Source: Deltaproteobacteria bacterium
Lineage (GTDB): Bacteria > Desulfobacterota > Desulfarculia > Desulfarculales > Desulfarculaceae
Direction of reading: 5' to 3'
NCBI GenBank assembly: GCA_020444165.1
Contig: JAHLLK010000021.1
Location: 1 to 64,000, forward strand
DNA: 64,000 nt
The position numbers and the translations under genes are program-made. This document shows positions 49,815 to 59,944 of this stretch, piece by piece (positions within the stretch are counted from its first letter, which is position 1; each line of letters begins with the position of its first letter). The notes beneath the pieces are model-generated. The model saw only the letters and a list, made by a program, of their open reading frames with translations. It was not told where the DNA came from and searched no databases.

Positions 49815-51851
49815 TTAGAAATCCGCGAAGTCGTCGTCTTCCAAGGGAATGACCTCCTCGGGCTTCTTGGTCTTGCCCTTCAGCGCCAGCGGCGGGGCCG
49901 CAGCCTTGCCGGCGGCAGAGCTCCGGCCCGCCCGGGAGGCGGGGGGTGCGGGAGAGTAGGCCAGTTGGGGCACGTGCTCGGCCTGCTTGGCTTTGCGGGC
50001 CTTCGCCTTTGGCTCCTTGCGGCTCTTCTTGAAGCCGTCCGAGCCTCTGCTGCCCACCAGGCCCACCAGATCGTCCACAAAGCCCTGCATGGTGCTGGCC
50101 TGGGCCGAAAGCTCCTCGGCCGAGGCCGCGGACTCCTCGGCGTTGGCCGCCACCTGCTGGGTCACCTTGTCCATCTCGGTGGCGGCCTTGTTCACCTGGT
50201 CGATGCCCTGGGCCTGCTCGGTGGAAGCGGCGGCGATCTCGCCCACCAGTTCGGTCACCTTTTCCGAGGAAGCGGCCACCTCGCTGAAGGCCTGGTTGGT
50301 GCGGCCCACCAGTTCGCTGCCCCGCTTGATGTTGTTCACCGAGCTTTCGATGAGGTTGGAGGTGTTCTTGGCCGCCTCGGCCGCGCGCATGGCCAGGTTC
50401 CTTACCTCGTCGGCCACCACGGCGAACCCGGCCCCGGCCTCGCCCGCCCGGGCCGCCTCCACCGCCGCGTTCAGGGCCAGGAGGTTGGTCTGGAAAGCGA
50501 TTTCGTCGATGGTCTTGATGATCTTGGAGGTCTCCTCGCTGGTCTTCTGGATCTGGTCCATGGACTGGGTCAGCTCGGTCATGGCCCCGTTGGCCTTTTT
50601 GACCACGGCGTTGGTCTCGGTGGTCAGGCCGTTGGCCTGGTTGGCGTTGTCGGCGTTCTGCTTGGTCATGGAGGCCATCTCCTCCAGGGAGGAGGAGGTT
50701 TCCTCCAGGGCCGCCGCCTGCTCCGCCGCGCCTTCGGCCAGGGCCTGGCTGGCGTTGGCCACCTGGCCCGAAGCCGCGGCCACCTGCTGGGAGCCCTGGG
50801 ACAGGCCGTCGATGACCAAGCCGATGGGCCGGGTGATGGACAGGGTGATGACCACGGCCAGGACCACGCCCAGGACCAGGGCGATCAACAGCCCCACGAT
50901 AAGCACCCAGGAGGCGCTGGCGAGGTGGCTGACGGAGTCTTCGGAGATGCCCCCCATGGCCATCAGACCGGCTTCGTTGGTCTGCCGGGCCAGGGCCAGC
51001 ACCTCGTCGCCCGCCGCGTTCCTGGTCTTGTCCAGGGAACGGGCTTCATTCCAGGTGGACAGGAACCCGGCCATGGCCTGGCCGTAGGTCATGCCCGCGT
51101 TCTCAATGGCGGAAAGTTGTTGCTTGTTGCCCTCTTGGCGGGTGGTTTTCAGCAATTCCTGCATCTTGGGATCCACCTCGTCCAGCTTGGCGAGGGCTTG
51201 CTCCATCAGGGCCGGATCCCAGAAGGTCTGGGCCTTGAAGTTCAGCACCCGGACGTTGTTGCCGACATCAATGACCTCGTTGATCAAATTGATTTTCCGG
51301 TGCCGCGGGTGCAACTGCTCGGGCCCCGCCCCGGAATCCATTTCCACACTCATCGTGTCGTTCATGTCTCGGAGGTATTTGAAACATTGCTCCATGTAAG
51401 CGCCGGCTGATTTGTCCATTTCGTTGCGGAAATCAGCCATCTTCTTATTCAGGGCCACGGAATCGCCCACCAGCTTTTCGTACTGGGCCACCTTGCCCTG
51501 GGCGGTCTCCACGTTGGCTTGGAGCTTGGCCAGGGCCGGGTATTTGGCGGCCAGCTCCTGGCCCCGGCTCAGGTCGGACTTGACTTTTTCCAGGGAGGCT
51601 TCGGCCTGTTTCAGACCCTCTTGGTCCTCCCGCAGAGCATAAGCCCGCATGTGGAACATGGTCACCAGGGCGTCCCGTTCCAGGTTGGAGGTGATTTCCA
51701 CTTCCTTCACATATTGGTCGTTGAGCCTCTGGCTCTGGCCCTGCACTTCCAGCATGCTGTAAACCGCCATGCCGCCCAGGGCCAGGGAAATGGCGATCAA
51801 AAGCCCGAAGCCCAGGCTGATCTTGCCGGCCAGTTTCATCTTCTTCATCAT
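49815..51851 (-). CDS. Methyl-accepting chemotaxis protein
   Basis: The 678-residue receptor has TM1 at residues 8-30 ([20 protein letters not shown]), a helical periplasmic ligand domain of about 280 residues, TM2 near 310-335 ([20 protein letters not shown]) and a long signalling coiled coil. The hairpin tip reads [20 protein letters not shown], then [13 protein letters not shown]. The C terminus is a Lys/Ala/Pro linker ending [13 protein letters not shown] acidic residues ([10 protein letters not shown]), not a CheR pentapeptide. GGGGAGGAAG lies 4 nt before the ATG at 51851. CheW is encoded just upstream. Confidence 0.93.
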   Translation of the reverse strand: MMKKMKLAGKISLGFGLLIAISLALGGMAVYSMLEVQGQSQRLNDQYVKEVEITSNLERDALVTMFHMRAYALREDQEGLKQAEASLEKVKSDLSRGQELAAKYPALAKLQANVETAQGKVAQYEKLVGDSVALNKKMADFRNEMDKSAGAYMEQCFKYLRDMNDTMSVEMDSGAGPEQLHPRHRKINLINEVIDVGNNVRVLNFKAQTFWDPALMEQALAKLDEVDPKMQELLKTTRQEGNKQQLSAIENAGMTYGQAMAGFLSTWNEARSLDKTRNAAGDEVLALARQTNEAGLMAMGGISEDSVSHLASASWVLIVGLLIALVLGVVLAVVITLSITRPIGLVIDGLSQGSQQVAAASGQVANASQALAEGAAEQAAALEETSSSLEEMASMTKQNADNANQANGLTTETNAVVKKANGAMTELTQSMDQIQKTSEETSKIIKTIDEIAFQTNLLALNAAVEAARAGEAGAGFAVVADEVRNLAMRAAEAAKNTSNLIESSVNNIKRGSELVGRTNQAFSEVAASSEKVTELVGEIAAASTEQAQGIDQVNKAATEMDKVTQQVAANAEESAASAEELSAQASTMQGFVDDLVGLVGSRGSDGFKKSRKEPKAKARKAKQAEHVPQLAYSPAPPASRAGRSSAAGKAAAPPLALKGKTKKPEEVIPLEDDDFADF

Positions 51852-51881
51852 GCTTCCTCCCCTGAGCAATGAGATTCAGAC

Positions 51882-52367
51882 TTAAAGCGCCTCGGCTCCA
51901 AGCACTCTCTCGATATCCATGAGAATCTTCACCGATCCCCCGATCTTGGCAATGCCGGTGATGAATTGCATGTCCACGGCGGCGATGCCGAAATCCGGGC
52001 AATCTTCGATGTCTTGGGGTTTTATGGGCAGGACTTCCGAAACCGCGTCCACCACCACGCCCATGGTGTTGGGCCCGTTTTCGCCAGGCACCTCCACCAC
52101 CACGATGCAGGTGCGGTCGCTGTATTCGAGGGGAGGCATGGCAAACCGGAGGCGCAGGTCCACCACTGGAATGACCTTGCCCCGGAGGTTGATCACCCCC
52201 TTGACTTGCGGCGGGGTTTGGGGCACCGGCCGGATGGGGATCATGCCGATGATCTCTTTGACTTTGCATATGCCGATGCCATACTCTTCGGCATCCAAGG
52301 CAAAAGTAAGGTATTTACCTTCCCTGGCCCCATCCTCGGGTAAAGTTCTGGCAGGCTGTGGACTCAT
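51882..52367 (-). CDS. cheW: CheW chemotaxis coupling protein
   Basis: The 161-residue protein has the CheW fold: KYLTFALDAEEYGIGICKVKE, then PVPQTPPQVKGVINLRGKVIP, VVDLRLRF and a final GSVKILMDIERVL. It links chemoreceptors to the CheA kinase. GAGGAAT lies 5 nt before the ATG at 52367. The receptor gene begins 30 nt after its stop, so the two are an operon. CheA is not in the window. Confidence 0.93.
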   Translation of the reverse strand: MSPQPARTLPEDGAREGKYLTFALDAEEYGIGICKVKEIIGMIPIRPVPQTPPQVKGVINLRGKVIPVVDLRLRFAMPPLEYSDRTCIVVVEVPGENGPNTMGVVVDAVSEVLPIKPQDIEDCPDFGIAAVDMQFITGIAKIGGSVKILMDIERVLGAEAL

Positions 52368-52715
52368 GCGATTCCTCCCCCCTAGGGTATTGTCATGGAT
52401 GATGTGCGGGCAGAACGCACAAACCGGCGCGACCGCAGCCGCGTATCTGTCTTGGGCAACTGGGCAGGGGAAACTTGACGCGGTGCTCATCGATCCACCC
52501 AGGAGTTGCAAGGGCGGTGCCAGAACTGGCGAGGCCAGGTTGAATCGGTATTTTGGCTGGATTACAGCGGCTTTACCAGGACACCTCTCACGGGGAATAC
52601 GGAGGGTCGTCCGGCTGGTCGGTAATTACAAGGATATGTCCCGCTTCCTGGGATGGGCCGTTCTCGGATTCGGGACTATGTCCATAATAAGCAGACACGC
52701 CCAACAACTCAGCAA
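52368..52715. other. Spacer between cheW and the TesA-like gene
   Basis: About 350 bp. Upstream of cheW the minus strand has moderate A/T content that could hold its promoter, but no consensus is clear. No gene is supportable here. Confidence 0.35.
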
Positions 52716-53426
52716 TCATTCTTTTTCAGGCGAACCTCCGGCCAGTTCCGCCACCATGCGCCGCACCAGGGGATAGATGTTGTCCACGATCACCACCACC
52801 CCCTTGCCGTTGGGGTGCAGACCGTCAGGGAGGTTCAGCTCCGGCTTGCCAGCCACCCCGGTCAGGAAAAAGGGGTAAAATTCCACTTTGTGCTTGGCGG
52901 CCAAACGGGGGAACACCGCCTTGAAGCGGTCGGTGAATTCGAAGCCCAGGTTGGGCGGAGCCAGCATGCCGGTGAACAGCACTTTGACCCCGGCCTTTTG
53001 CAGCTGGGTGAGGATGGCGTCCAGGTTGGCCTCGGTGAGGGCCGGGTCGGTGCCAGCCAGGCCGTCGTTGGCCCCCAGCTCCACAATGGCCATCTGGGGT
53101 TTCTCGGCCAACAGCCAGGAAAGCCGGTCCAGGCCGCCGGCCGTGGTGTCCCCGGACACCCCGGCGTTGATCACCTGCACCCGGAAGCCGTCGGCGGTGA
53201 GCCGCCTGGCCAGCACCGCGGGAAAGGCCCGGTCCTCGGGCAGGCCCAAGCCGGCGGTGAGGCTGTCCCCCAGGGCCAGGATCACCACCGCACGGCCGGC
53301 GCCCGCGGGCGCGGCGAGCGCGGGCCTGGCGAGCGCGGCCAGGCTCGCCAGCCAAACCAAACCCACGGCCCAAAACGTCACCGCGCCCAGTTTGCCAAAA
53401 CCCCGCCCATGCTTCATCCTATACAT
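52716..53426 (-). CDS. TesA-like SGNH hydrolase (arylesterase/lysophospholipase)
   Basis: The 236-residue protein has a signal peptide (LGAVTFWAVGLVWLASLAAL) and the four SGNH blocks: LALGDSLTAGLG (Ser), GVSGDTTAGG (Gly), ELGANDGL (Asn) and LPDGLHPNGKG (His/Asp). TesA in E. coli is a periplasmic thioesterase/lysophospholipase. As in many bacteria, it is divergent from the YbbA/YbbP-type ABC genes. The start at 53426 has GGAGGAG rather far upstream; ATG 53417 is possible. Confidence 0.88.
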   Translation of the reverse strand: MYRMKHGRGFGKLGAVTFWAVGLVWLASLAALARPALAAPAGAGRAVVILALGDSLTAGLGLPEDRAFPAVLARRLTADGFRVQVINAGVSGDTTAGGLDRLSWLLAEKPQMAIVELGANDGLAGTDPALTEANLDAILTQLQKAGVKVLFTGMLAPPNLGFEFTDRFKAVFPRLAAKHKVEFYPFFLTGVAGKPELNLPDGLHPNGKGVVVIVDNIYPLVRRMVAELAGGSPEKE

Positions 53427-53454
53427 GACGCCAACCCAACTCCTCCTGGCCTGA

Positions 53455-53606
53455 CAGGATGTTGAAAAAGTCCATCCTGGCCTTTTTCAACCAAATTTGG
53501 CAAAAACGCGGTTTTGTCAAATTCGGCGAATTGCTTGCTTTTTCAACGCCGCGCAATTTGACGCGCCCTCCTTGGCGCGCTTGGCAGGCTATTTTTCCAC
53601 AGCCTG
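53455..53606. repeat. MITE-like element with terminal inverted repeats, copy 2
   Basis: The ends CAGGATGTTGAAAAA and TTTTTCCACAGCCTG are inverted repeats. The interior (AACGCGGTTTTGTC, CTTTTTCAACGCCGCGC, TTGGCGCGC) aligns with 34164-34320 along its full length. It sits between the divergent TesA-like and YbbA-like genes, so it may supply or disrupt their promoters. Confidence 0.75.
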
Positions 53607-53626
53607 CCAAGGTGGAAAGTCAACCC

Positions 53627-54361
53627 ATGCCGCCCCTGAGCCAGCCCGCCGCCCTGCCCGTTTCCGCAGCCCCACCGCTGATCGAAATGGCAGACGTTCA
53701 TTTGACGTTAACCGGCCCCAGCGGTCCGGTCAAGATACTAGCGGGGATTGATTTGCAAGTGGCTCCGGGCGAGACCCTGAGCGTGGCCGGGCCCTCGGGC
53801 TCGGGCAAGACCACCCTCTTGATGGTCATGGCCGGGCTGGAGAAAGCCACCTCCGGCCGGGTGCTCCTGGCCGGCCAGGATCTGGGGCGGCTGGACGAGG
53901 ACGCCCTGGCCCGACTCCGGCGGGAGCGGGTGGGGGTGGTGTTCCAGTCCTTCCACCTGGTCTCCACCATGACCGCCCGGGAGAACGTGGCCCTGCCCCT
54001 GGAATTCGCCGGCCGAGATGACGCCTGGGAAGAGGCGGCCCAGGGCCTGGCCGCGGTGGGCCTGACCCTTCGCCAGGATCACTACCCCTCCCAGCTCTCG
54101 GGCGGCGAGCAGCAGCGGGTGGCCATTGCCCGGGCCCTGGCCGCCCGGCCGGCGCTTCTGTTGGCCGACGAGCCCACCGGCAACCTGGACCAGGAGACCG
54201 GCCGCCTGGTGGCCGACCTGTTGTTCTCCCTGGCCGCGGCTTCCGGCGCGGCCCTGGTCCTGGTGACCCACGACCCGGCCCTGGCCGTCCGCTGCCGCAC
54301 CACCCGCCACATGCTGGACGGCCGCCTGCGCCCAGCCCCTCTTCCGGGGGCGGGGGTATGA
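53627..54361 (+). CDS. YbbA/LolD-type ABC ATPase
   Basis: The 244-residue ATPase has Walker A GPSGSGKT, Q-loop FQSFHLVSTMT, signature LSGGEQQR, Walker B LLADEPTGNLD and switch VTHDPA. This is the MacB/LolD/YbbA class that pairs with FtsX-like permeases. The ATG at 53627 has GGTGG upstream. Its last codon overlaps the permease start (ATGA). The TesA neighbour favours the YbbA assignment. Confidence 0.9.
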   Translation: MPPLSQPAALPVSAAPPLIEMADVHLTLTGPSGPVKILAGIDLQVAPGETLSVAGPSGSGKTTLLMVMAGLEKATSGRVLLAGQDLGRLDEDALARLRRERVGVVFQSFHLVSTMTARENVALPLEFAGRDDAWEEAAQGLAAVGLTLRQDHYPSQLSGGEQQRVAIARALAARPALLLADEPTGNLDQETGRLVADLLFSLAAASGAALVLVTHDPALAVRCRTTRHMLDGRLRPAPLPGAGV

Positions 54362-56898
54362 GTATCCGCAACCTCGGCCTGGCCTTCCGCCTGGCCCGGC
54401 GGGAGGCCCGCGGCTCCCTGGCCGGTTTCGCCGTGTTCCTGGCCTGCCTGGCCCTGGGGGTGGGGGCCATGGCCTGGGTGCTCACCCTCTCGGCCTCGGT
54501 GGAGGCGGGCCTGGCCCGGGATGCCCGGGCGCTCTTGGGCGGTGACCTGGAGATCCGGCGGCGCTACCGCCCCCTGCCGGCCCCGGTGCTGGCGCGCCTG
54601 GAGCGGGCGGGCCGGGTGTCCCAGGTGATCCGGCTCCGGGCCATGGCCCAGGGCCCGGACGAGCAGCCCCGGTTGGTGGAGGTGAAGGCCGTGGACCCGG
54701 CCTATCCCCTGGTGGGCCGGGCGGAAATGGCCGGCGGCGGGGAACTGGCCCAGGCCCTGGCCCCCCGGGGCGGGGCGCCCGGGGCGGCGGCGGCGCCGGA
54801 GCTGGCGCTGCGGCTGGGCCTCAAACCCGGCCAGGAGTTCCTGCTGGGCGGCCGGACCTTCCGCCTGGGCGGCATCCTGGCCAAGGAGCCGGACCGGGCC
54901 GGCGATTTCTACGACCTGGGCCCCCGGGTGCTGGTCACCCGCCAGAGCCTGGCCGGCACGGAGATGCTGGCTCCCGGCGCCCTGGCCACCTATCGCTACC
55001 GCCTGGTTTTGCCCCCCGGCCCGGTCGCCGCCCGCCTGGCGGACCTGGCCCGGCTGCAAGAGGACCTGTCCCGGCAATATCCCAAGGCTGATTGGCGGGT
55101 GCGGGACTTCCGGGACCGGCACACCCCCCTGGGCCGCACCCTGGACAACCTGACCCTGTACCTGACCCTGGCCGGCCTGGCCTCGCTGTTGGTGGGCGGG
55201 GTGGGGGTGGCCGCCGCGGTCCGGAACCACCTGGCCGGCCGGCTGGAGGACCTGGCCGTGCTCAAATGCCTGGGGGCGGAGCGCTCCCTGGCCGCCGGGG
55301 CCCAGCTCATCCTCTGCCTGGGCCTGGCCCTGGCCGGCGGCCTGTTGGGCCTGGGGGCCGGGGTGCTCCTGGCCTGGGCCTCCCTGGGGCTCTTGGCCGG
55401 CCTGGTGACCCTGGAGCTGGGGCTGATTCTCCCTCCGGCCGGCCTGGCCCTGTGCCTGGCCGCGGGGCTGTTGACCGCTTTGGCCTTCACCCTGCCCCCC
55501 CTTTCCTCGGCCGCGGCGGTGTCCCCGGCCCGCCTGTTCCGGGGCTACGGCGATCCCCGGCCCCGCCGCCCCGGCCTCCTGGCCCTGGCCTGCTCCGCTT
55601 TGGCCCTGGCCGCCCTGGCCGGGTTGATCCTGGCCGCCACGGGCAACCCTCGCATCACCCTGGGCTTCCTGGGCCTGGCCGGGCTGGCGGCCGGGGTCTT
55701 GTGGGCCGCGGCCCAGGGGCTCATCTGGCTGGCCCGCCGCCTGCCCCGCCCCCGGGACCCCCGCTGGCGGCACGCCCTCACCAGCCTCCACCGTCCGGGC
55801 AGCTCGGCCGCCCGGGTGATGGTCTCCCTGGGGCTGGGGCTCACCGCCCTGGTGACCGTGGCCCTGGTGGACGGCAACCTGCAGAACCAGATCAACCGCC
55901 GCCTGCCGGACTCCGCGCCGTCGTACTTTTTCCTGAACCTCCGCCCGGCCGACTTGCCGGCCTTCCGCAAGCTGGCCGCCAGCCTGCCCGGGGTGACCCG
56001 GGTGGAGGCCGAGCCCACCCTGCGGGGCCGCATCACCCGGGTGGCGGGCCGGCCGGCCAGCGAGGTGCAGCCCGACCCCCAGGTGGCCTGGGCGCTCCGG
56101 GGCGACGAGGGGCTGTCCTTCCAGACCGCGCCGCCGGCCCGGCCCCTGGCCGCCGGCAGCTGGTGGCCGCCGGACTACCACGGCCCGCCCCTGGTCTCCT
56201 TTGACGCCAAGGTGGCCCGCGGCCTCGGGGTGGGGGTGGGCGACACGCTCACCTTCAACATCCTGGGCCGGGAGATCACCGCCAAGATCGCCAGCCTCCG
56301 GGACATCGACTGGGAGTCCCTGGCCCTGAACCATCTGGCCATCTTCGACCCCGCGGTGCTGGCGCACGCGCCCTACAGCTATGTGGCCACCGCTTATGCC
56401 GTCCCCAACGCCGAGGCGCCTTTGGCCGTGGCGGTGACCAAGGCCTTCCCCCAGGTGGCGGCCATCTACGTGCGGGACGTGCTGGGCCAGGTGGCGCGGC
56501 TGTTGTCCCGGGTGGGCCTGGCCATCCGGCTCATGGCCCTGGCCACCCTGGTGGCCGGGCTGTTGGTCCTGGGCGAAACGGTGCGGGCCGGGCTCACCGA
56601 GCGCCGGCACCAGGCCGTGGTTTTCAAAGTGCTGGGCGCTTCGCGCCGGGACGTGGTGTGGTCCTTGGGGGCCGAGTTCCTGGGGCAGGGGCTGTTGGCC
56701 GCCCTGTTGGCCGCGGGCCTAGGGGCCCTGGTGTCACGCTGGTTCGTGAACCGGCTCCTGGAAGGGGCCTGGGCGTTTTTGCCTTGGCCGGTGCTGTTGG
56801 TCACCGCCGGGGGGGCGGCCGCGGCCCTGATCCTGGGCCTGGCCGGGGTGCGCCGCGCGCTCCGGGCCCGGGCCTGGCCGGTGTTGCGAAACGAATGA
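54358..56898 (+). CDS. YbbP-type FtsX-like permease
   Basis: The 846-residue membrane protein has two FtsX cores: about four membrane helices at residues 20-45 and 265-380, then a second set near 410-460 and the last three at about 720-835 (RLMALATLVAGLLVLGETV). Large periplasmic domains lie between. This long 10-helix layout is typical of YbbP and unlike the shorter LolC/E. The TesA-YbbA-YbbP set is thought to handle envelope lipids or lysophospholipids; the substrate is not proven. Confidence 0.87.
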   Translation: MSIRNLGLAFRLARREARGSLAGFAVFLACLALGVGAMAWVLTLSASVEAGLARDARALLGGDLEIRRRYRPLPAPVLARLERAGRVSQVIRLRAMAQGPDEQPRLVEVKAVDPAYPLVGRAEMAGGGELAQALAPRGGAPGAAAAPELALRLGLKPGQEFLLGGRTFRLGGILAKEPDRAGDFYDLGPRVLVTRQSLAGTEMLAPGALATYRYRLVLPPGPVAARLADLARLQEDLSRQYPKADWRVRDFRDRHTPLGRTLDNLTLYLTLAGLASLLVGGVGVAAAVRNHLAGRLEDLAVLKCLGAERSLAAGAQLILCLGLALAGGLLGLGAGVLLAWASLGLLAGLVTLELGLILPPAGLALCLAAGLLTALAFTLPPLSSAAAVSPARLFRGYGDPRPRRPGLLALACSALALAALAGLILAATGNPRITLGFLGLAGLAAGVLWAAAQGLIWLARRLPRPRDPRWRHALTSLHRPGSSAARVMVSLGLGLTALVTVALVDGNLQNQINRRLPDSAPSYFFLNLRPADLPAFRKLAASLPGVTRVEAEPTLRGRITRVAGRPASEVQPDPQVAWALRGDEGLSFQTAPPARPLAAGSWWPPDYHGPPLVSFDAKVARGLGVGVGDTLTFNILGREITAKIASLRDIDWESLALNHLAIFDPAVLAHAPYSYVATAYAVPNAEAPLAVAVTKAFPQVAAIYVRDVLGQVARLLSRVGLAIRLMALATLVAGLLVLGETVRAGLTERRHQAVVFKVLGASRRDVVWSLGAEFLGQGLLAALLAAGLGALVSRWFVNRLLEGAWAFLPWPVLLVTAGGAAAALILGLAGVRRALRARAWPVLRNE

Positions 56899-57033
56899 TC
56901 TCAGGGAGAGCGGCCCCGTTCCCCGCGCCGGTTGGTTTTCTTTCTCATGCTCATTTTAGCGGTATACAGGACCCTGAAATCAGGTTAGGTTGACCCTGGG
57001 AGGGGAGCCCTCCTGTGTGTCCAACCTTCGTCG

Positions 57034-58344
57034 ATGCAAGGAATGACCACGCGCCCGCCCGTCAAGCCCCACGATGATATCAGTGATATGGCCCGTCGCC
57101 CGCGGCAGGACCGAGAGGAAATCGCGTCCCTGCGGGAGGAGAACCTGAAGCTCCGGGCCGAGCTGGCCCAGCGGGACAGCCTGGAAGAAGACCTTCACCG
57201 CCGGCTGTTCCACGTTGAGAGCCTCCTGGAAAACGCCCGCAACTTTGCGGTGATGCGTCAGACCGTCAACCCCGACAACCCGGACCGCACCAAGGTCGTC
57301 CTGGTCAGCCCCTCTTTTCAGGAGCTGACGGCCATCGCTGATCCCCTGAACCAGAACAGTTGGTTCGAGGTGGTGCACCCCGATGACCAGGAGTGGTTGT
57401 TGCAGGCCCAGCGGGACGCCATGGCCACCGGCCTTTTCGACGTGGAGTTCCGGCTCTTTCACAGCGGCCTGGCGGAGTGGCGCTGGATGCATGTCCTGTG
57501 CAGCGGCCGCCTGGAGCAGGACGGCAAACCACATTTCCTGGACGCCGTGGTGCAGGACGTCACCGACCGCAAGCGGGCCGAGCTGGAGCTGGCCCGCCAC
57601 CGCGAGCACTTGGAGGAGTTGGTGGAGGAACGCACCCGGGAACTGAAGCGCGAGGTGGCCAGGCGCCAGCGCCGCGAGGAAGAAGTCTCGGCCGCCCTGG
57701 CCGAGAAGGAGGTGCTGCTCAGGGAAGTGCACCACCGGGTGAAGAACAACCTGCAAAGCATCGCCAGCCTCTTGGATTTACAGGCCTTGCACGGGGCCAC
57801 GGATTTGGTGGCCGACTCCTTCCAGGAATGCCGCGACCGGGTGCGGGCCATGTGCCTGATCCACCAGCAACTCTACCGGGCCGACGACCTGGCCCTGGTG
57901 GCCCTGGGCCCCTATCTGGAAAACCTGGCCTCCTCCCTGTTCCGGGCCTACGGCGCCGGCGAGGGCGGACCGGAGTTTTTCCACGACGCCGGCGACCTCT
58001 GCCTGGACCTGGACCGGGGGGTGGCCTGCGGACTCATGTTCAACGAGCTTCTTTCCAACTCCCTCAAGCACGCCTTTCCCGCGGGCCGGCCCGGCCGGGT
58101 CACCATCCTGGCCCGCCAATCGGAGCGGGAGATGGTGGAAGTGATCTTTGCCGACAACGGGGTGGGCCTGCCGCCGGGCCTGGACCTGGACTTGGCCCCC
58201 TCCCTGGGGCTCCGCCTGGTGCGGCTGTTGGCCGAGGGCCAACTGGGCGGCCGGCTGGAGATTTTGCCCGGTCCCGGGGCGGTGTTCCGCTTCACCTTCC
58301 CGCGCCAAGGCCCGGAACTCCAGGGAACGCCGGCCTTGTGCTGA
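57034..58344 (+). CDS. Cytoplasmic PAS-HisKA_2 sensor histidine kinase, paralogue 1
   Basis: The 436-residue protein has an N-terminal coiled coil (EEIASLREENLKLRAELAQR), a PAS_3 domain (residues ~85-190, HPDDQEW and WRWMHVLCSG), a linker coil, a HisKA_2 phospho-acceptor (LREVHHRVKNNLQSIASLLD) and a HATPase with NELLSNSLKHAFPAG, ADNGVGLPPG and SLGLRLV. There is no membrane segment, so the signal is cytoplasmic. The family often pairs with small receivers or antiterminators. The ribosome site for ATG 57034 is weak. No regulator gene is adjacent. Confidence 0.88.
   Translation: MQGMTTRPPVKPHDDISDMARRPRQDREEIASLREENLKLRAELAQRDSLEEDLHRRLFHVESLLENARNFAVMRQTVNPDNPDRTKVVLVSPSFQELTAIADPLNQNSWFEVVHPDDQEWLLQAQRDAMATGLFDVEFRLFHSGLAEWRWMHVLCSGRLEQDGKPHFLDAVVQDVTDRKRAELELARHREHLEELVEERTRELKREVARRQRREEEVSAALAEKEVLLREVHHRVKNNLQSIASLLDLQALHGATDLVADSFQECRDRVRAMCLIHQQLYRADDLALVALGPYLENLASSLFRAYGAGEGGPEFFHDAGDLCLDLDRGVACGLMFNELLSNSLKHAFPAGRPGRVTILARQSEREMVEVIFADNGVGLPPGLDLDLAPSLGLRLVRLLAEGQLGGRLEILPGPGAVFRFTFPRQGPELQGTPALC
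57650..58190 (+). repeat. Kinase paralogue identical segment, copy 1
   Basis: By eye these ~540 bp, covering the linker, HisKA_2 and most of the HATPase domain, are identical to 59110-59650 (offset 1460). The flanking parts of the same genes differ clearly, so the match is a conversion tract. Confidence 0.82.
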
Positions 58345-58509
58345 ACTCCGGGGAGGTCGGGGCCGGTCCTGTTTCCTACCCTCTGGTAAGAGAATTCCCT
58401 TGTTCGCCTTGTCTCGCCGTTCTATATTTTTGGGCCAACTTTGTTCTGCATAAACAGGCCCGCTTGGGGACGGAGCCACTCCGCTCCCCCAGCCCATGGG
58501 GGTCCAGAC

Positions 58510-59805
58510 ATGCCCGCTGACAAACCCGCCCGGACTGACCGCACGTCCGCCAAATCGGCAGCCGGCGAGCCCAGCCGTCTTGCCGCCCTGGAAGAGGAGA
58601 ACCTGAAGCTCCGGGCCGAGCTGGCCCAGCGGGACAGCCTGGAGGAAGACCTCCGCCGCCGTCTGTTTCATCTGCAAAGCCTCATGGACAATGCCCGCAA
58701 CTTCGCGGTTTACCGCCTGGCGGTGGCGGCCGATGAGACCAAGCGCGCCGCCCGGGTGATTTTTGTCAGCCGTTCTTTTCCGGAAATTTTTCCCGTGGCC
58801 GAACCTCTGGACGGAGAATCCTGGTTTCACATAGTGCATCCTGATGACATCGAACTGCCCGTGCGGGCTCAGCAAGAGGCTTTGCTCACCGGCCTGTTGG
58901 ATGTCACCTGCCGCATCTTCCACCCCGGCAGGAACGAATGGCGCTGGGTCCACGTCCTGGCCAGTTCCCAGATGGAGCCCGGCGGCCACACCCGTTTTTT
59001 CGATGGGGTCATCCAGGACATCACCGAGCGCAAGCGGGCGGAGCTGGAGCTGGCCCGCCACCGCGAGCACCTGGAGGAGTTGGTGGAGAATCGCACCCGG
59101 GAGCTGGAGCGCGAGGTGGCCAGGCGCCAGCGCCGCGAGGAAGAAGTCTCGGCCGCCCTGGCCGAGAAGGAGGTGCTGCTCAGGGAAGTGCACCACCGGG
59201 TGAAGAACAACCTGCAAAGCATCGCCAGCCTCTTGGATTTACAGGCCTTGCACGGGGCCACGGATTTGGTGGCCGACTCCTTCCAGGAATGCCGCGACCG
59301 GGTGCGGGCCATGTGCCTGATCCACCAGCAACTCTACCGGGCCGACGACCTGGCCCTGGTGGCCCTGGGCCCCTATCTGGAAAACCTGGCCTCCTCCCTG
59401 TTCCGGGCCTACGGCGCCGGCGAGGGCGGACCGGAGTTTTTCCACGACGCCGGCGACCTCTGCCTGGACCTGGACCGGGGGGTGGCCTGCGGACTCATGT
59501 TCAACGAGCTTCTTTCCAACTCCCTCAAGCACGCCTTTCCCGCGGGCCGGCCCGGCCGGGTCACCATCCTGGCCCGCCAATCGGAGCGGGAGATGGTGGA
59601 AGTGATCTTTGCCGACAACGGGGTGGGCCTGCCGCCGGGCCTGGACCTGGAGACGCTCCCCTCCCTGGGGCTGCGGCTGGTGCGGTTGTTGACCGAGGGC
59701 CAACTGGGCGGCCGGCTGGAGATTTTGCCCGGGCCTGGGGCGGTGTTCCGCCTCACCTTCCCCCGCCAGGGCCCGCCCCAGCGAGGCGCCGCGGCCCTGT
59801 GTTGA
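58510..59805 (+). CDS. Cytoplasmic PAS-HisKA_2 sensor histidine kinase, paralogue 2
   Basis: The 431-residue protein has the same layout as paralogue 1. The N-terminal coil shares LEEENLKLRAELAQRDSLEE. The PAS_3 domain is diverged (FPEIFPVAEPLDGESWFHI, HPGRNEWRWVHVLASS), while the kinase core is DNA-identical to paralogue 1 over about 540 bp. Sensor divergence with a homogenised kinase core suggests that the three share one partner while sensing different cues (inference). ATG 58510 was chosen; the frame is open to 58441. Confidence 0.88.
   Translation: MPADKPARTDRTSAKSAAGEPSRLAALEEENLKLRAELAQRDSLEEDLRRRLFHLQSLMDNARNFAVYRLAVAADETKRAARVIFVSRSFPEIFPVAEPLDGESWFHIVHPDDIELPVRAQQEALLTGLLDVTCRIFHPGRNEWRWVHVLASSQMEPGGHTRFFDGVIQDITERKRAELELARHREHLEELVENRTRELEREVARRQRREEEVSAALAEKEVLLREVHHRVKNNLQSIASLLDLQALHGATDLVADSFQECRDRVRAMCLIHQQLYRADDLALVALGPYLENLASSLFRAYGAGEGGPEFFHDAGDLCLDLDRGVACGLMFNELLSNSLKHAFPAGRPGRVTILARQSEREMVEVIFADNGVGLPPGLDLETLPSLGLRLVRLLTEGQLGGRLEILPGPGAVFRLTFPRQGPPQRGAAALC
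59110..59650 (+). repeat. Kinase paralogue identical segment, copy 2
   Basis: Partner of 57650-58190. The third paralogue is similar in this part but differs at many third codon positions, so it was not part of the latest exchange. Confidence 0.82.
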
Positions 59806-59944
59806 GGCCCCGGGCGGCTGGCCGGCGGGGTCTCGACTGGCGGGGTCTCGACTTGTCCCCCTTCCCGGTGATGTTTTATATTTTTAGCGTCTGATTTTCC
59901 CCGGCTTGGTTTGCCCGGTTCCTGATTGCCAGCGAGGTTGCCCG

